From positions 1,426,001 to 1,490,000 of the forward strand of contig OZ241359.1 in assembly GCA_965199705.1 (NCBI GenBank): DNA of 64,000 nt, in the 5' to 3' direction. Source of the stretch: Azophilus sp965199705. GTDB taxonomy: Bacteria; Pseudomonadota; Gammaproteobacteria; Pseudomonadales; Azotimanducaceae. Shown here one piece after another: positions 27,388 to 36,356 of the stretch. Both the position numbers and the translations under genes were made by a program. Position 1 is the stretch's first letter, and each line of letters starts with the position of its first letter. The notes under the pieces are model-generated. The model saw only the letters and a list, made by a program, of their open reading frames with translations. It searched no databases and was not told the DNA's origin.

Positions 27388-27870
27388 GTGAACGGCATCG
27401 AGGCGGCGCGCGTGCCGACTGAAGCGGCCGAACTCGGCGGGCAGAATCTCTGGCCGTTTCTGATCTACTCCCTGGCGGTTGCCCTGGTGTGCGGCGTGAC
27501 CATCGGCATTTCCTGGCTGTTGGGTACCCGCACGCGGCGGCGAAAGGCCACGGATCAGCCGTATGAGTCCGGCATTATTGCGGTTGGCGAGGCGGATCAG
27601 GTTCGGTTTTCCATCGAGTTTTATCTGATCGCCATGTTCTTCGTGCTGTTTGATCTGGAGACCATCTTCATTTTCGGCTGGGCGGTTGCTTTCTTCGAGC
27701 TCGGCTGGCCTGGTTATGTTGGCGCCTCCGTGTTTATCCTCATCCTGCTGGTCGCGCTCGTGTACGAGTGGCGCACCGGGGCGCTTGACTGGGGGCGGAA
27801 GCGGCGTCAGCCGCCCGGCGGTTACGCGCTGGCCGAGCGCCAGGCGGCGCCCGCGCAGGCGTCGAGCTGA
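27388..27870 (+). CDS. nuoA: NADH-quinone oxidoreductase subunit A
   Basis: Membrane subunit of respiratory complex I with three transmembrane helices. The conserved loop PYESGIIAVGEADQVRFSIEFYLIAM-like region and FVLFDLETIFIFGWA (TM2) are diagnostic. GTG at 27388 with GGAGA just upstream is chosen; GTG at 27412 is an alternative. A 14-codon reading frame (ATG at 27378, preceded by GGGAGG) overlaps the start in another phase. First gene of the nuoABCDE block; it follows the SPT gene by about 60 bp. Confidence 0.92.
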   Translation: MNGIEAARVPTEAAELGGQNLWPFLIYSLAVALVCGVTIGISWLLGTRTRRRKATDQPYESGIIAVGEADQVRFSIEFYLIAMFFVLFDLETIFIFGWAVAFFELGWPGYVGASVFILILLVALVYEWRTGALDWGRKRRQPPGGYALAERQAAPAQASS

Positions 27871-27883
27871 GAGGCGTCTGATC

Positions 27884-28594
27884 ATGCAGTGGCGTTTGAT
27901 CAAGGCAGAGCCGGACCAGCCGATGGCCGAAGCCGACGCTGCCTACGGCGAGGATGTGGCCAAGGGCTTCCTGACGGCGCGTCTGAATGATCTGGTGGCC
28001 TGGGGCCGGGCCAATTCGCTGTGGCCGTTCAATTTCGGTTTGTCCTGTTGCTATGTGGAGATGGCCACTGCGTTTACCTCTCGGCATGATCTGGCGCGCT
28101 TCGGCGCGGAGGTGATCCGGGCGACGCCGAGGCAGGCCGATCTGATCGTCATCGCCGGGACTGTCTTTCGCAAGATGGCGCCGGTGGTGCAGCACCTCTA
28201 TGACCAGCTACTGGAGCCCAAGTGGGTGATTTCCATGGGTTCCTGCGCCAATTCCGGCGGCATGTACGACATCTACAGCGTAGTTCAGGGCGCCGACAAG
28301 TTCCTGCCGGTGGACGTCTACGTGCCCGGCTGTCCGCCCCGTCCCGAAGCCTTGATGCAGGGCCTCACATTGTTGCAGGAGTCGGTGCGCAAGCGTCCCA
28401 GGCCTTTCAGCTGGCTGGTGGACGAGCAAGGTCAGGTGAGCAAGTATCAGCCCAGTCAACGCGATGCCAGAACGCCGGAGAGAATGCGCGTCCGGCGTCT
28501 CGCTGAACCGGATAGCGTGGGCGACGCGCCGCTCTCGGACCGGCTCTTGCGACAGCAATCTGACGTTGGCACTCGACCGCCTGCGACGGATTGA
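27884..28594 (+). CDS. nuoB: NADH-quinone oxidoreductase subunit B
   Basis: Peripheral complex I subunit carrying the terminal [4Fe-4S] cluster N2 that passes electrons to quinone. The ligands are Cys55 and Cys56 (GLSCCYVEM), Cys121 (GSCANSGG) and Cys150 (VPGCPPRP). At 236 aa it is longer than usual, with a basic/polar C-terminal tail after residue 175 (SQRDARTPERMRVRR). ATG at 27884 has GAGAGG 9 bp upstream. Its stop overlaps the nuoCD start. Confidence 0.94.
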   Translation: MQWRLIKAEPDQPMAEADAAYGEDVAKGFLTARLNDLVAWGRANSLWPFNFGLSCCYVEMATAFTSRHDLARFGAEVIRATPRQADLIVIAGTVFRKMAPVVQHLYDQLLEPKWVISMGSCANSGGMYDIYSVVQGADKFLPVDVYVPGCPPRPEALMQGLTLLQESVRKRPRPFSWLVDEQGQVSKYQPSQRDARTPERMRVRRLAEPDSVGDAPLSDRLLRQQSDVGTRPPATD

Positions 28595-30354
28595 TGGCGG
28601 ATTTGGCGGCAGATCTGCCGAATCTGGCGGCGGATCAGGCAGTGCATGACTTGCGCCAGCGGCTTGGCGCCTCCGCCGTGTCCCAGGAAACCGCCGATGG
28701 CGTGCCTACCTTCTGGATACCCAGGTCCCGGTTACTGGCGGTCATGCGCGATCTCAAGCCGCACTACCCGATGCTCTTCGATCTCTCGGCGGTGGATGAA
28801 CGTGAGCGCAGCCATCGGCAGGGCCTGCCGGAGTCCGACTTCACCGTGTTCTATCACCTGCTGTCGCTGGATCGCAACGCGGACCTGCGCATCAAGGTGG
28901 CCTTGCCGGCGGGCGAGGAGAGCCTGCCCTCGATCACTTCCGTCTGGCCGGCGGCGAACTGGTATGAACGCGAGGCCTACGACATGTTCGGCCTCGGCTT
29001 CGAGGGCCATCCCAACCTGTACCGCATCCTCACCCCGGCCCTCTGGGAAGGGCATCCGTTGCGCAAGGAACATCCGGCGCGGGCCACCGAGATGGAACCC
29101 TATCGGATGACGGATGAGATCCTGGCAGCGCAGCAGGAGAGTCTGCAATTCAAGCCGGAAGCCTGGGGCATGTCGCGGGACGCCAAGCACACGGACTTCA
29201 TGTTTCTGAACCTTGGCCCCAACCATCCGAGCGTGCACGGTGTCTTCCGCATCGCCTTGCAGCTTGATGGCGAGGTGGTGGTGGATGCGGTGCCAGACAT
29301 CGGCTACCACCATCGGGGCGCGGAGAAGATGGGAGAGCGCCAGTCCTGGCATACCTATATCCCCTACACCGACCGGGTGGACTATCTCGGCGGGGTGATG
29401 AACAACCTGCCCTATGTGATGGCCGTGGAGCGGATGATGGGCATCCGCGTACCCGAGCGGGCGCAGGTGATTCGGGTGATGCTGGCAGAGTTCTTCCGCA
29501 TCGCCAGCCATCTCCTGTTCTGGGGCACCTTTGCGCAGGACGTGGGGCAGATGTCGCCCGTGTTCTACATGTTCGCGGATCGGGAGCGCCTGTTCAGCAT
29601 AATCGAAGCCATCACCGGCGGGCGCATGCACCCGGCCTGGTTTCGGATTGGTGGCGTTGCCCAGGATCTGCCGACGGGCTGGGACAGGATGGTGCGCGAC
29701 TTCCTGGACTACATGCCGGCCCGTCTGGATCACTATGACAAGATGGCGACGCACAACGGCATCCTCAAGCGGCGCACCATCGGCGTCGGCCAGTACAACA
29801 CCGCCGAGGCCATCGAGTGGGGCGTGACCGGCCCCGGCCTGCGCGCCACCGGCTGCGACTGGGATCTGCGAAAGCAGCGCCCCTACAGCGGATATGACCA
29901 GTTCGAGTTTGACGTGCCGGTGGCCGCCAATGGCGATTGCTACGACCGTTGCCTGGTGCGGGTGGCGGAAATCCGCGAGAGCTTGCGCATCATCCGCCAG
30001 TGTCTGGACAACATGCCTCCCGGGCCCTGCAAGGCCGATCATCCACAGGCGACGCCGCCGCCCAGGGAGCGCACGATGCAGCATATCGAGACGCTCATTC
30101 AGCACTTTCTGAATGTCAGCTGGGGGCCGGTGGCGCCACCGGCCGAATGCTCGGTGATGATTGAAGCCACCAAGGGCGTGAATGCCTACTACCTCACATC
30201 GGATGGCGGTGGCATGTCCTATCGCACCCGTATCCGAACGCCCTCGTTTCCGCACTTGCAGATGATCCCGCTCATCACTCGGGGCTTCATGATTGCGGAT
30301 TTGATCGCCGTGATCGCCAGCATCGACTTTGTCATGGCGGACGTGGACAGATGA
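28591..30354 (+). CDS. nuoCD: NADH-quinone oxidoreductase fused subunits C and D
   Basis: Fused peripheral subunit of complex I (587 aa): NuoC (30-kDa) domain about residues 25-185 and NuoD (49-kDa) domain from about 205 to the end. NuoC shows PMLFDLSAVDERER and WYEREAYDMFGL; NuoD shows LNLGPNHPSVHG (quinone-site region), HTYIPYTDRVDYLGG and the conserved C-terminal RTRIRTPSFPHL. The C-D fusion is a hallmark of many gammaproteobacteria. The ATG at 28594 also lies in frame, but the start at 28591 (TTG, overlapping the nuoB stop) is equally possible. Confidence 0.94.
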   Translation: MMADLAADLPNLAADQAVHDLRQRLGASAVSQETADGVPTFWIPRSRLLAVMRDLKPHYPMLFDLSAVDERERSHRQGLPESDFTVFYHLLSLDRNADLRIKVALPAGEESLPSITSVWPAANWYEREAYDMFGLGFEGHPNLYRILTPALWEGHPLRKEHPARATEMEPYRMTDEILAAQQESLQFKPEAWGMSRDAKHTDFMFLNLGPNHPSVHGVFRIALQLDGEVVVDAVPDIGYHHRGAEKMGERQSWHTYIPYTDRVDYLGGVMNNLPYVMAVERMMGIRVPERAQVIRVMLAEFFRIASHLLFWGTFAQDVGQMSPVFYMFADRERLFSIIEAITGGRMHPAWFRIGGVAQDLPTGWDRMVRDFLDYMPARLDHYDKMATHNGILKRRTIGVGQYNTAEAIEWGVTGPGLRATGCDWDLRKQRPYSGYDQFEFDVPVAANGDCYDRCLVRVAEIRESLRIIRQCLDNMPPGPCKADHPQATPPPRERTMQHIETLIQHFLNVSWGPVAPPAECSVMIEATKGVNAYYLTSDGGGMSYRTRIRTPSFPHLQMIPLITRGFMIADLIAVIASIDFVMADVDR

Positions 30355-30839
30355 GCGAACCGGCTCTGGTTCCGGCGTTGTCCGACGCCGAGGTACAGGC
30401 CATCGAGGCGGAGTGCGCGCACCTGCCGGATCGCAAGTCTGCGGCCATCGACGCAATGCTGATCGTGCAGCGACACCGGGGCTGGATTTCTGACGCCAGC
30501 CTGGCCGCCATTGCCCGTCTGCTCGGCATGTCCACGGCTGCCCTGGACAGCATCGCTACCTTCTACAACCTGATCTATCGCCAGCCGGTGGGCCGGCATG
30601 TGGTGCTGGTCTGCGACAGTGTGTCCTGCTATGTGATGGGCGCAGACGGGCTGCGCGCCGAGGTGGAGGCGCATCTTGGCATTCGCCTGGGCGAAACCAC
30701 CGAGGACGGGCGCTTTACCCTGCTGCCAATCGTCTGTCTGGGCGCCTGCGACCGGGCGCCTGCCCTGATGATCGACGAGGACCTGATCGGCGAAGTCACA
30801 GCCGAGGGGCTGCCGGAAATCTTCATCCGCTACCCATGA
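30351..30839 (+). CDS. nuoE: NADH-quinone oxidoreductase subunit E
   Basis: 24-kDa subunit of the NADH-input module with the [2Fe-2S] cluster N1a. Cluster ligands Cys88 and Cys93 (VCDSVSC) and Cys129 and Cys133 (VCLGACDRAP) are in place; the helical N-terminal bundle with DAMLIVQRHRGWISD is typical. ATG overlaps the nuoCD stop. It is the last nuo gene here: its TGA overlaps an ATG at 30836 that opens only 15 codons, and an MFS gene follows where nuoF is expected. Confidence 0.92.
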   Translation: MSEPALVPALSDAEVQAIEAECAHLPDRKSAAIDAMLIVQRHRGWISDASLAAIARLLGMSTAALDSIATFYNLIYRQPVGRHVVLVCDSVSCYVMGADGLRAEVEAHLGIRLGETTEDGRFTLLPIVCLGACDRAPALMIDEDLIGEVTAEGLPEIFIRYP

Positions 30840-30884
30840 GCCCGGCCCGAGTATGGCGCCAGGGCGCTGGTCGAGCAGGCTGAC

Positions 30885-32333
30885 TTGGCGCTCGGCCGCT
30901 TGCGCGAGAGGCGGCAAACTGGCGCTGCCGGGCCGACAGCAGCGGCTGGTGGGCAAGCCGCACAATCCCTGAATCGGCCGAGGCTGATTCTCTTTGGCTT
31001 GCCCGAGTACGCTGTCTTCCTGGCCGCCGTGCCGGTGGGGCTGTATCTACCCCTGGTCTATGCCAAGGACTTCGGCCTGAGCCTCACGCAGGTGGGCATG
31101 ATCCTGATGTTCGCCCGCATCTCCGATGTGGTCACCGATCCACTGATCGGTTGGCTGAGCGATCGCACCCGAGGCCCGATGGGGCGGCGCAAACCCTGGA
31201 TGCTGGGCGGCGCTGTGCTGCTCATGTTGTCCGCATATCAGCTTTTCAATCCACCGGCGGGCGTTTCTGCGACCTACCTGTTGATCTGGGCGGTGGGGCT
31301 CTGGCTCGGCTGGACCATGATCAACATTCCCTACTATGCGTGGGGCGCAGAACTCTCCGACAGCTACCACGAGCGCACCCGCATCACCGGCTATCGCCAG
31401 GCGCTGGGATTCCTCGGCAATGTCAGCGTGCTTGCGGCGCCGACCCTGATGCAATCGGCTACCGGCTATGGCGGCCTGCCGCGCGAGGGGCTGACAATCA
31501 TCGGCGCCATGCTGCTCGTCGCCCTGCCGGTGGCTATCACGCTGGCGCTTGTGGGGGTGCGCGAACGGCCAGGGATGACGCTGGCGCGCTCGTCCCTTTG
31601 GCGTCACCTCGGCAAGATGCGGCGCAACGGCTCCTTCCGCTTGCTGTTCTACGGGTTTCTGCTGCAATCGCTCGGCACCGGCTGGGGTTCTGCTACGTTC
31701 ATGCTTTTTGCGACCTACGTGGTTGGCGCCGAGCACAGAACCCAGGCCATCCTGCTCGGCTACTATGGGTTCAACCTGTTGTCCTTGCCGCTCTGGCTGG
31801 CGATCTCGCATCGGATCGGCAAGCGTCCGGCCTGGGTCACCGGCGGCGTCATGTTCGTGTTCGTGACGCCCCTGTTTCTTCTGCTCGGCAACGGCGACCT
31901 CGGGTGGTTTTTCGCAATCCTGGCGCTTTACGGGATTGCCGGCGGCAATTTCAATGCAATTTCCTTGTCGATGAAGGCAGACGTCATCGAAGTGGCTTCG
32001 CGTCGGCACAGCGAGAATGTGGCTGGCAGCTACATCGCCGTCTGGTCTCTCGGGCAGAAACTGATGAATGCGTTGCCACTCGGCATTGCCCTGCCGGCGC
32101 TCGAATGGTTGGGATTTTCCCCGAGCGGCGACAATACAGACGCGGCCATCCGGTTGCTGGCCTGGATGTACGTGCTGCCGCCCTGGTGCTTCTATGCGCT
32201 TGCGGTGGTCGCGATCTGGCGTTACCCGATCAGCGCCGAGCGGCTGGCGCGTTTGCGCACTCGGTTCGACCGTCGCGATGCCAGTCGGGTGGCGAGGGCA
32301 GCCAGCCAGACGTCTGGGCAGCCAGCGGGCTAG
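30885..32333 (+). CDS. MFS transporter, glycoside-pentoside-hexuronide cation symporter type
   Basis: Twelve-helix carrier of 482 aa. The signature RISDVVTDPLIGWLSDRTRG plus MGRRKPW between TM2 and TM4 is characteristic of the GPH (MelB-like) family, and NIPYYAWGAELSDSYHERTRI in TM4-5 is equally typical. Members of this group move sugars, but those next to P450 or lipid genes may carry other compounds. TTG at 30885 is the only upstream start; the frame upstream of it is open to the nuoE stop, and the first 35 residues lack family similarity. It occupies the position of nuoF. Confidence 0.8.
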   Translation: MALGRLRERRQTGAAGPTAAAGGQAAQSLNRPRLILFGLPEYAVFLAAVPVGLYLPLVYAKDFGLSLTQVGMILMFARISDVVTDPLIGWLSDRTRGPMGRRKPWMLGGAVLLMLSAYQLFNPPAGVSATYLLIWAVGLWLGWTMINIPYYAWGAELSDSYHERTRITGYRQALGFLGNVSVLAAPTLMQSATGYGGLPREGLTIIGAMLLVALPVAITLALVGVRERPGMTLARSSLWRHLGKMRRNGSFRLLFYGFLLQSLGTGWGSATFMLFATYVVGAEHRTQAILLGYYGFNLLSLPLWLAISHRIGKRPAWVTGGVMFVFVTPLFLLLGNGDLGWFFAILALYGIAGGNFNAISLSMKADVIEVASRRHSENVAGSYIAVWSLGQKLMNALPLGIALPALEWLGFSPSGDNTDAAIRLLAWMYVLPPWCFYALAVVAIWRYPISAERLARLRTRFDRRDASRVARAASQTSGQPAG

Positions 32334-32406
32334 GAGCCTGCGAAATTGGGGTACACTCCATCCACCTCTGAAGCAGTCGCGCCCCGCATCCGCCAACCGA
32401 ACCGCC

Positions 32407-33978
32407 ATGACCCAACCCACGCGCCTGCCCATCGGCATCCAGAGCTTCCGCAAGCTGCGGGAGGATGGCCTGCACTATGTGGACAAGACAGCGCACATCG
32501 AGCGGCTGGTGGAATCGGGTTCCTGCTACTTCCTGTCGCGCCCGCGGCGGTTCGGCAAGAGCCTGCTGCTGGACACCATCCAGGAGTTGTTCGAGGGCAG
32601 CGAGCCGCTGTTCCGGGGCCTGCATATCCACAGCCGCTGGAACTGGGACGCGCCGCATCCGGTCGTGCGGCTGGATTTTGGCGGGGACCGATTCCACACG
32701 ACGAACATGCTGCGCGAGAGCGTCCTGGAGCAAGTCAGCGTTCAGGCGCAGGCGGCGGGCGTCGAGGCCGCTGGCGGCTCGGCTGCGGCGCAGTTTCGGC
32801 ATCTCATCCGCGCCCTGCACGCCAACACCGGCCAGCGGGTGGTGGTGCTGGTGGACGAGTACGACAAGCCGATCCTGGACCCGCTGACCGCCGTGGATGG
32901 TTCCCGCGAGCAGGCGCGCCGCAACCGCGATGAGTTGCGGGCGCTGTACGGCAACATCAAGACGCTGGACGCGCACATCCGTTTCTCGTTTCTGACGGGG
33001 GTGAGCAAGTTCAGCAAGGTGAGCCTGTTCTCGGAGTTGAACAACATCAAGGACATCACGCTGGACCCCAGATACGCGGCCATCTGCGGCTACACGGAGG
33101 CGGATCTGGATGCGGTGTTCGCGCAGGAGCTTGAAGGTCTGGATCGGGCCCGGGTGCGCGAGTGGTACAACGGCTACAACTGGCGGGGGCAGGACAAGGA
33201 TCGGGTGTACAACCCGTTTGACGTGCTGTTGCTGCTGGATGAGCGTGAGTTTGCGGCGCACTGGTTCGAGACGGGTTCGCCGGCGTTTCTGATCGAGCAT
33301 CTGAAGGCGCACGGCGTTGGCCCGTTGGACCTGGATGGCTTGGTAGCTTCTTCGGATCTGCTGTCTGCGTTCGATGTAGAGCACATCAGCCCGGAGGCGC
33401 TGCTGTTCCAGACGGGCTATTTGACAATTGTGGATGAGGCGAGACGGACGGGCGGAATCCGCTACCGGCTTGGCTACCCGAACATGGAGGTGCGGATAGC
33501 GCTCAACGAGCGCCTGCTGGCGTCTATCGGCTGGGAGCGGGCGCGGGATCTGGGCAGCCGGGACCGGTTCATGGACGCGCTGGAGGCAGCGGACTTCGAG
33601 GGTATGAAGGCGCAGTTGGAGGCGCTGTTTGCGAGCATCCCGCACGACTGGCACAGGCGCAATGAAATTGCTCGCTACGAGGGCTACTACGCGAGCATTG
33701 TGTACGCCTGGTGTGCAGCTTCCGGGGCCTTGGTGACTGCGGAGGATACGAGTGCAGCAGGTCGTGTGGACATGTCGGTGCGCGCTGGCGGGCAGGTATT
33801 TCTGTTCGAGTTCAAGGTGGTGGAGCAGGCAGGGGCAGGCGCGGCGCTGGCGCAGTTGAAGGCGCGCGGCTACGCGGCGAAGCACGCAGGCAGTGGCAAA
33901 CCAGTGCATCTGGTAGGCATCGAATTCAGCAGCAAGGAGCGTACCCTCGCGCATTTTCACTTCGATACCATCGCCTGA
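32407..33978 (+). CDS. AAA-ATPase-like protein with PD-(D/E)XK nuclease domain
   Basis: Two-domain protein of 523 aa. The N-terminal AAA-ATPase-like domain (PF09820 type) has the modified Walker A SRPRRFGKSLL (44-54) and Walker B VVVLVDEYDKPI (150-154 DEYDK). The C-terminal PDDEXK_9-like domain has Asp455 (GRVDMSV) and Glu468-Phe-Lys470, the nuclease catalytic triad. Such genes are often multicopy in symbiotic and anaerobic bacteria; function is unknown, with mobile-element or defence roles suggested. ATG at 32407 is preferred over the longer frame, which overlaps the MFS gene. It lies between two metabolic genes and has no toxin-like partner. Confidence 0.85.
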   Translation: MTQPTRLPIGIQSFRKLREDGLHYVDKTAHIERLVESGSCYFLSRPRRFGKSLLLDTIQELFEGSEPLFRGLHIHSRWNWDAPHPVVRLDFGGDRFHTTNMLRESVLEQVSVQAQAAGVEAAGGSAAAQFRHLIRALHANTGQRVVVLVDEYDKPILDPLTAVDGSREQARRNRDELRALYGNIKTLDAHIRFSFLTGVSKFSKVSLFSELNNIKDITLDPRYAAICGYTEADLDAVFAQELEGLDRARVREWYNGYNWRGQDKDRVYNPFDVLLLLDEREFAAHWFETGSPAFLIEHLKAHGVGPLDLDGLVASSDLLSAFDVEHISPEALLFQTGYLTIVDEARRTGGIRYRLGYPNMEVRIALNERLLASIGWERARDLGSRDRFMDALEAADFEGMKAQLEALFASIPHDWHRRNEIARYEGYYASIVYAWCAASGALVTAEDTSAAGRVDMSVRAGGQVFLFEFKVVEQAGAGAALAQLKARGYAAKHAGSGKPVHLVGIEFSSKERTLAHFHFDTIA

Positions 33979-34174
33979 TCTCGGCAAGGCAGTGCGCGTT
34001 CTGCTCGGCAGCAGCGAGGCGCAATATCCGGGCTGGTGACCCCGCGCAGCCACTTGTTTCGGGTGCGCGTCTCGGTCATCCTTTTGCCCCTGTCGTCAAG
34101 CATCGGCATCGGCAGGCGGGGCGACAGCCAATGCAACGCGCAACGAACGCATGCAACCTGAGGGGGAGCCTGGC

Positions 34175-35506
34175 ATGGAAACACCGAATCACGCGCTGAG
34201 TGAGATGAAGCGCCCGGTATCGTTGGCGGACGTGGACCTGTTCGGGCCGGGTGCGCAGGAGCATTGGTATGAGGCCTACGACATCCTGCACCGGGAAGCG
34301 CCGGTGCATCGGATTCCGGGGGAGGGTTTTGCGCCGGGCACGGATGGCTTCATCCTCACCCGCTACGACGATATCAATCTGGTAGTGCGCAATCCGGATC
34401 GATTCCCGCCGACCATGATGCTCGGTTTGCAGGCCCTGCTGGAAACCGGCAAGGATCCGGACGAGTTGCCGGACATCAATATCATGACCGCCTCCATGAT
34501 GACATTGCGTCCGACCCACGCGCTGTATCGAAGCCACCGTCAGGAACTCACCGACCCCTGGGTGGGGCCGGGCGCCTCGCGTAACGCCGAAATGATCCGC
34601 GGGCATGTGGACGACCTGATCGGCAACTGGATCGACCGCACAGAGGTGGAATTTATTTCCGAGTTCGCGCGGCCGCTGCCGCAGCGGGTGATGAACAGCA
34701 TTCTCGGGTTCCCCCAGGAAGACATCGCGATGATCGAGAAATGGGGGGCCGCACAGGTCGCGCCGTTCGTCATCGGCGCCGGGCATCGCAACATCCTGAA
34801 CGAGGCCCAGGCGCACGAGACAATGAGCGCATTGCGCGAGTTCGCCGCCTATGTCCAGGAGCACATCACCGACCGCCGCAAGCATCCGCGCGACGACATG
34901 ATTACCTTTCTCACCCAGGTCACCTACGAAGCCCTTGGTCGCAAGCTGAACGATCTGGAAATCAACGGTGTCGTCTATGCCATGGTGATCGGCGGTCTGG
35001 AGACCACGCAATACGCCATCGAGGAGCAGGCGCAACTTCTGTGCGAGCGCGAGGGGGTGTTCGAGGCCATCAAGCAGGACCGCAGCAAGCTGCGCCATTT
35101 CACTGAGGAGAGTATGCGCCTGCGCTCTCCGACGCAGGGGCTATCGACGCGCATCACCTCGCAGGACGAGGTCTTTCAGGGCGTCAAGGTGCCGGCCGGC
35201 TCGCTCCTGCATCTGCGCTGGGCGGCAGCCAATATCGATGAAACCGAATTCGCATGTCCGCACCAGCTGGATCTGGAGCGCAAGGCGGTGAGCCGCCACC
35301 TCACCTTTTCTGCCGGCCCGCGCGTCTGCCCGGGCGCGCACCTGTCGCGGCTTGAGCAAGTGATTGCCTGGGACCGGCTGCTGGACAACCTGGATCATCT
35401 CGAATATGCCGACGGCAACACCTTCAAGCACCAGCCGGGCATCATGCTCGGCACCCTCGAATTGCGCCTGAATTTCACGCGCGCGGCCACTGTCGATGCG
35501 GCTTGA
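34175..35506 (+). CDS. Cytochrome P450
   Basis: Soluble bacterial P450 monooxygenase (443 aa). The heme-binding loop is FSAGPRVCPGAHL with Cys385, the EXXR motif is EESMR (311-315), and the I-helix oxygen-activation motif is GGLETT (273-278) in which the acidic residue is Glu. The start at 34175 is chosen for GGGGGAG upstream; ATG at 34151 is in frame. The stop lies 8 bases inside the following SDR gene, so hydroxylation and alcohol oxidation of one substrate are likely coupled. Electron partners are not encoded nearby. Confidence 0.88.
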   Translation: METPNHALSEMKRPVSLADVDLFGPGAQEHWYEAYDILHREAPVHRIPGEGFAPGTDGFILTRYDDINLVVRNPDRFPPTMMLGLQALLETGKDPDELPDINIMTASMMTLRPTHALYRSHRQELTDPWVGPGASRNAEMIRGHVDDLIGNWIDRTEVEFISEFARPLPQRVMNSILGFPQEDIAMIEKWGAAQVAPFVIGAGHRNILNEAQAHETMSALREFAAYVQEHITDRRKHPRDDMITFLTQVTYEALGRKLNDLEINGVVYAMVIGGLETTQYAIEEQAQLLCEREGVFEAIKQDRSKLRHFTEESMRLRSPTQGLSTRITSQDEVFQGVKVPAGSLLHLRWAAANIDETEFACPHQLDLERKAVSRHLTFSAGPRVCPGAHLSRLEQVIAWDRLLDNLDHLEYADGNTFKHQPGIMLGTLELRLNFTRAATVDAA

Positions 35507-36272
35507 GGGGCGCATTGCCGCCATCACCGGCGGCACGGCGGGCATTGGTCGGGGCATCGCCGAGGCGTTTCTGGCGGAGGGCGGGCGCGTCGCCTTGATG
35601 GCGCGCAATGCGGAGAAGGCAGCGCGGATGCTGGCGCAGCTCCAAGTGGGTGACCGAGCCTGGTTCTGTCCGGGCGATGCCACCGTGCAAGCCGACGTGG
35701 AGGGCTTCGTCGATCAGACGATCGACCGGTTCGGGCGCCTCGACATCCTGGTCAACAACGCAGGCGGGGCCGGCGATCTGCAACCCCTGGCCCAGCTTTC
35801 GGATGATGCCTTTGATCTTGCGATCAAGTGGAACCTCTACGCTACCTTCTGGGCCTGTCGGCGCGCCTTGCCGCACCTGTCAGAACAGGGGTTCGGGCGC
35901 ATCATCAATATCTCCTCCACCGAGGGCAAGGTGGGCAAGGCCGTGTTCACGGCCTACACGGCCGCCAAGCACGCCGTGAACGGGCTGACCAAGTCCCTAG
36001 CGCAGGAGGTTGGCACACAGGGCGTCACCGTCAACGCCATCTGTCCCGGCCTGATCATCACCGACATCGTGCGCGAAAACGGTCCGGCAACCGCCGACGC
36101 CATGGGCATCAGTTTCGACGAAATGGTGGACATGTTTGCGGAGGATGCCGCCATCAAACGTCCGAACACGGTTGAGGAAGTGGCGGCCATGGCGGTACTG
36201 CTGGCCAGCGACGCCGGGGCCGGCATCACCGGCGCCATGCTCAGTGTGGACGGCGGCACAGCGCCTTATTGA
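35496..36272 (+). CDS. Short-chain dehydrogenase/reductase (SDR)
   Basis: Classical SDR of 258 aa. TGGTAGIG (11-18) binds NAD(P), NNAG (87-90) stabilises the fold, and Ser140, Tyr154 and Lys158 (YTAAK) are the catalytic residues. The PGLIITDIV segment and C-terminal MLSVDGGTAPY are typical of FabG-like enzymes. Its ATG overlaps the P450 gene by 11 bp; the likely job is oxidation of the P450 product alcohol to a ketone. Confidence 0.87.
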   Translation: MRLEGRIAAITGGTAGIGRGIAEAFLAEGGRVALMARNAEKAARMLAQLQVGDRAWFCPGDATVQADVEGFVDQTIDRFGRLDILVNNAGGAGDLQPLAQLSDDAFDLAIKWNLYATFWACRRALPHLSEQGFGRIINISSTEGKVGKAVFTAYTAAKHAVNGLTKSLAQEVGTQGVTVNAICPGLIITDIVRENGPATADAMGISFDEMVDMFAEDAAIKRPNTVEEVAAMAVLLASDAGAGITGAMLSVDGGTAPY

Positions 36273-36356
36273 TCGGTTTATCCAACCCCGGGCCGAACGC
36301 GCCCCTGGTTCAATATTCGCGATTGAATAAGGCGCTTGAGGAAGCTCTTTTGCTCT

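Noticed and set aside
27378..27422. Short leader peptide with GGGAGG site before nuoA
   Set aside because: Only 14 codons, no repeated control codons and no attenuator structure; it probably reflects the nuoA ribosome-binding region.
30836..30883. Start of nuoF after nuoE
   Set aside because: The ATGA overlap is suggestive but the frame closes after 15 codons and no NuoF sequence is present in any frame nearby.
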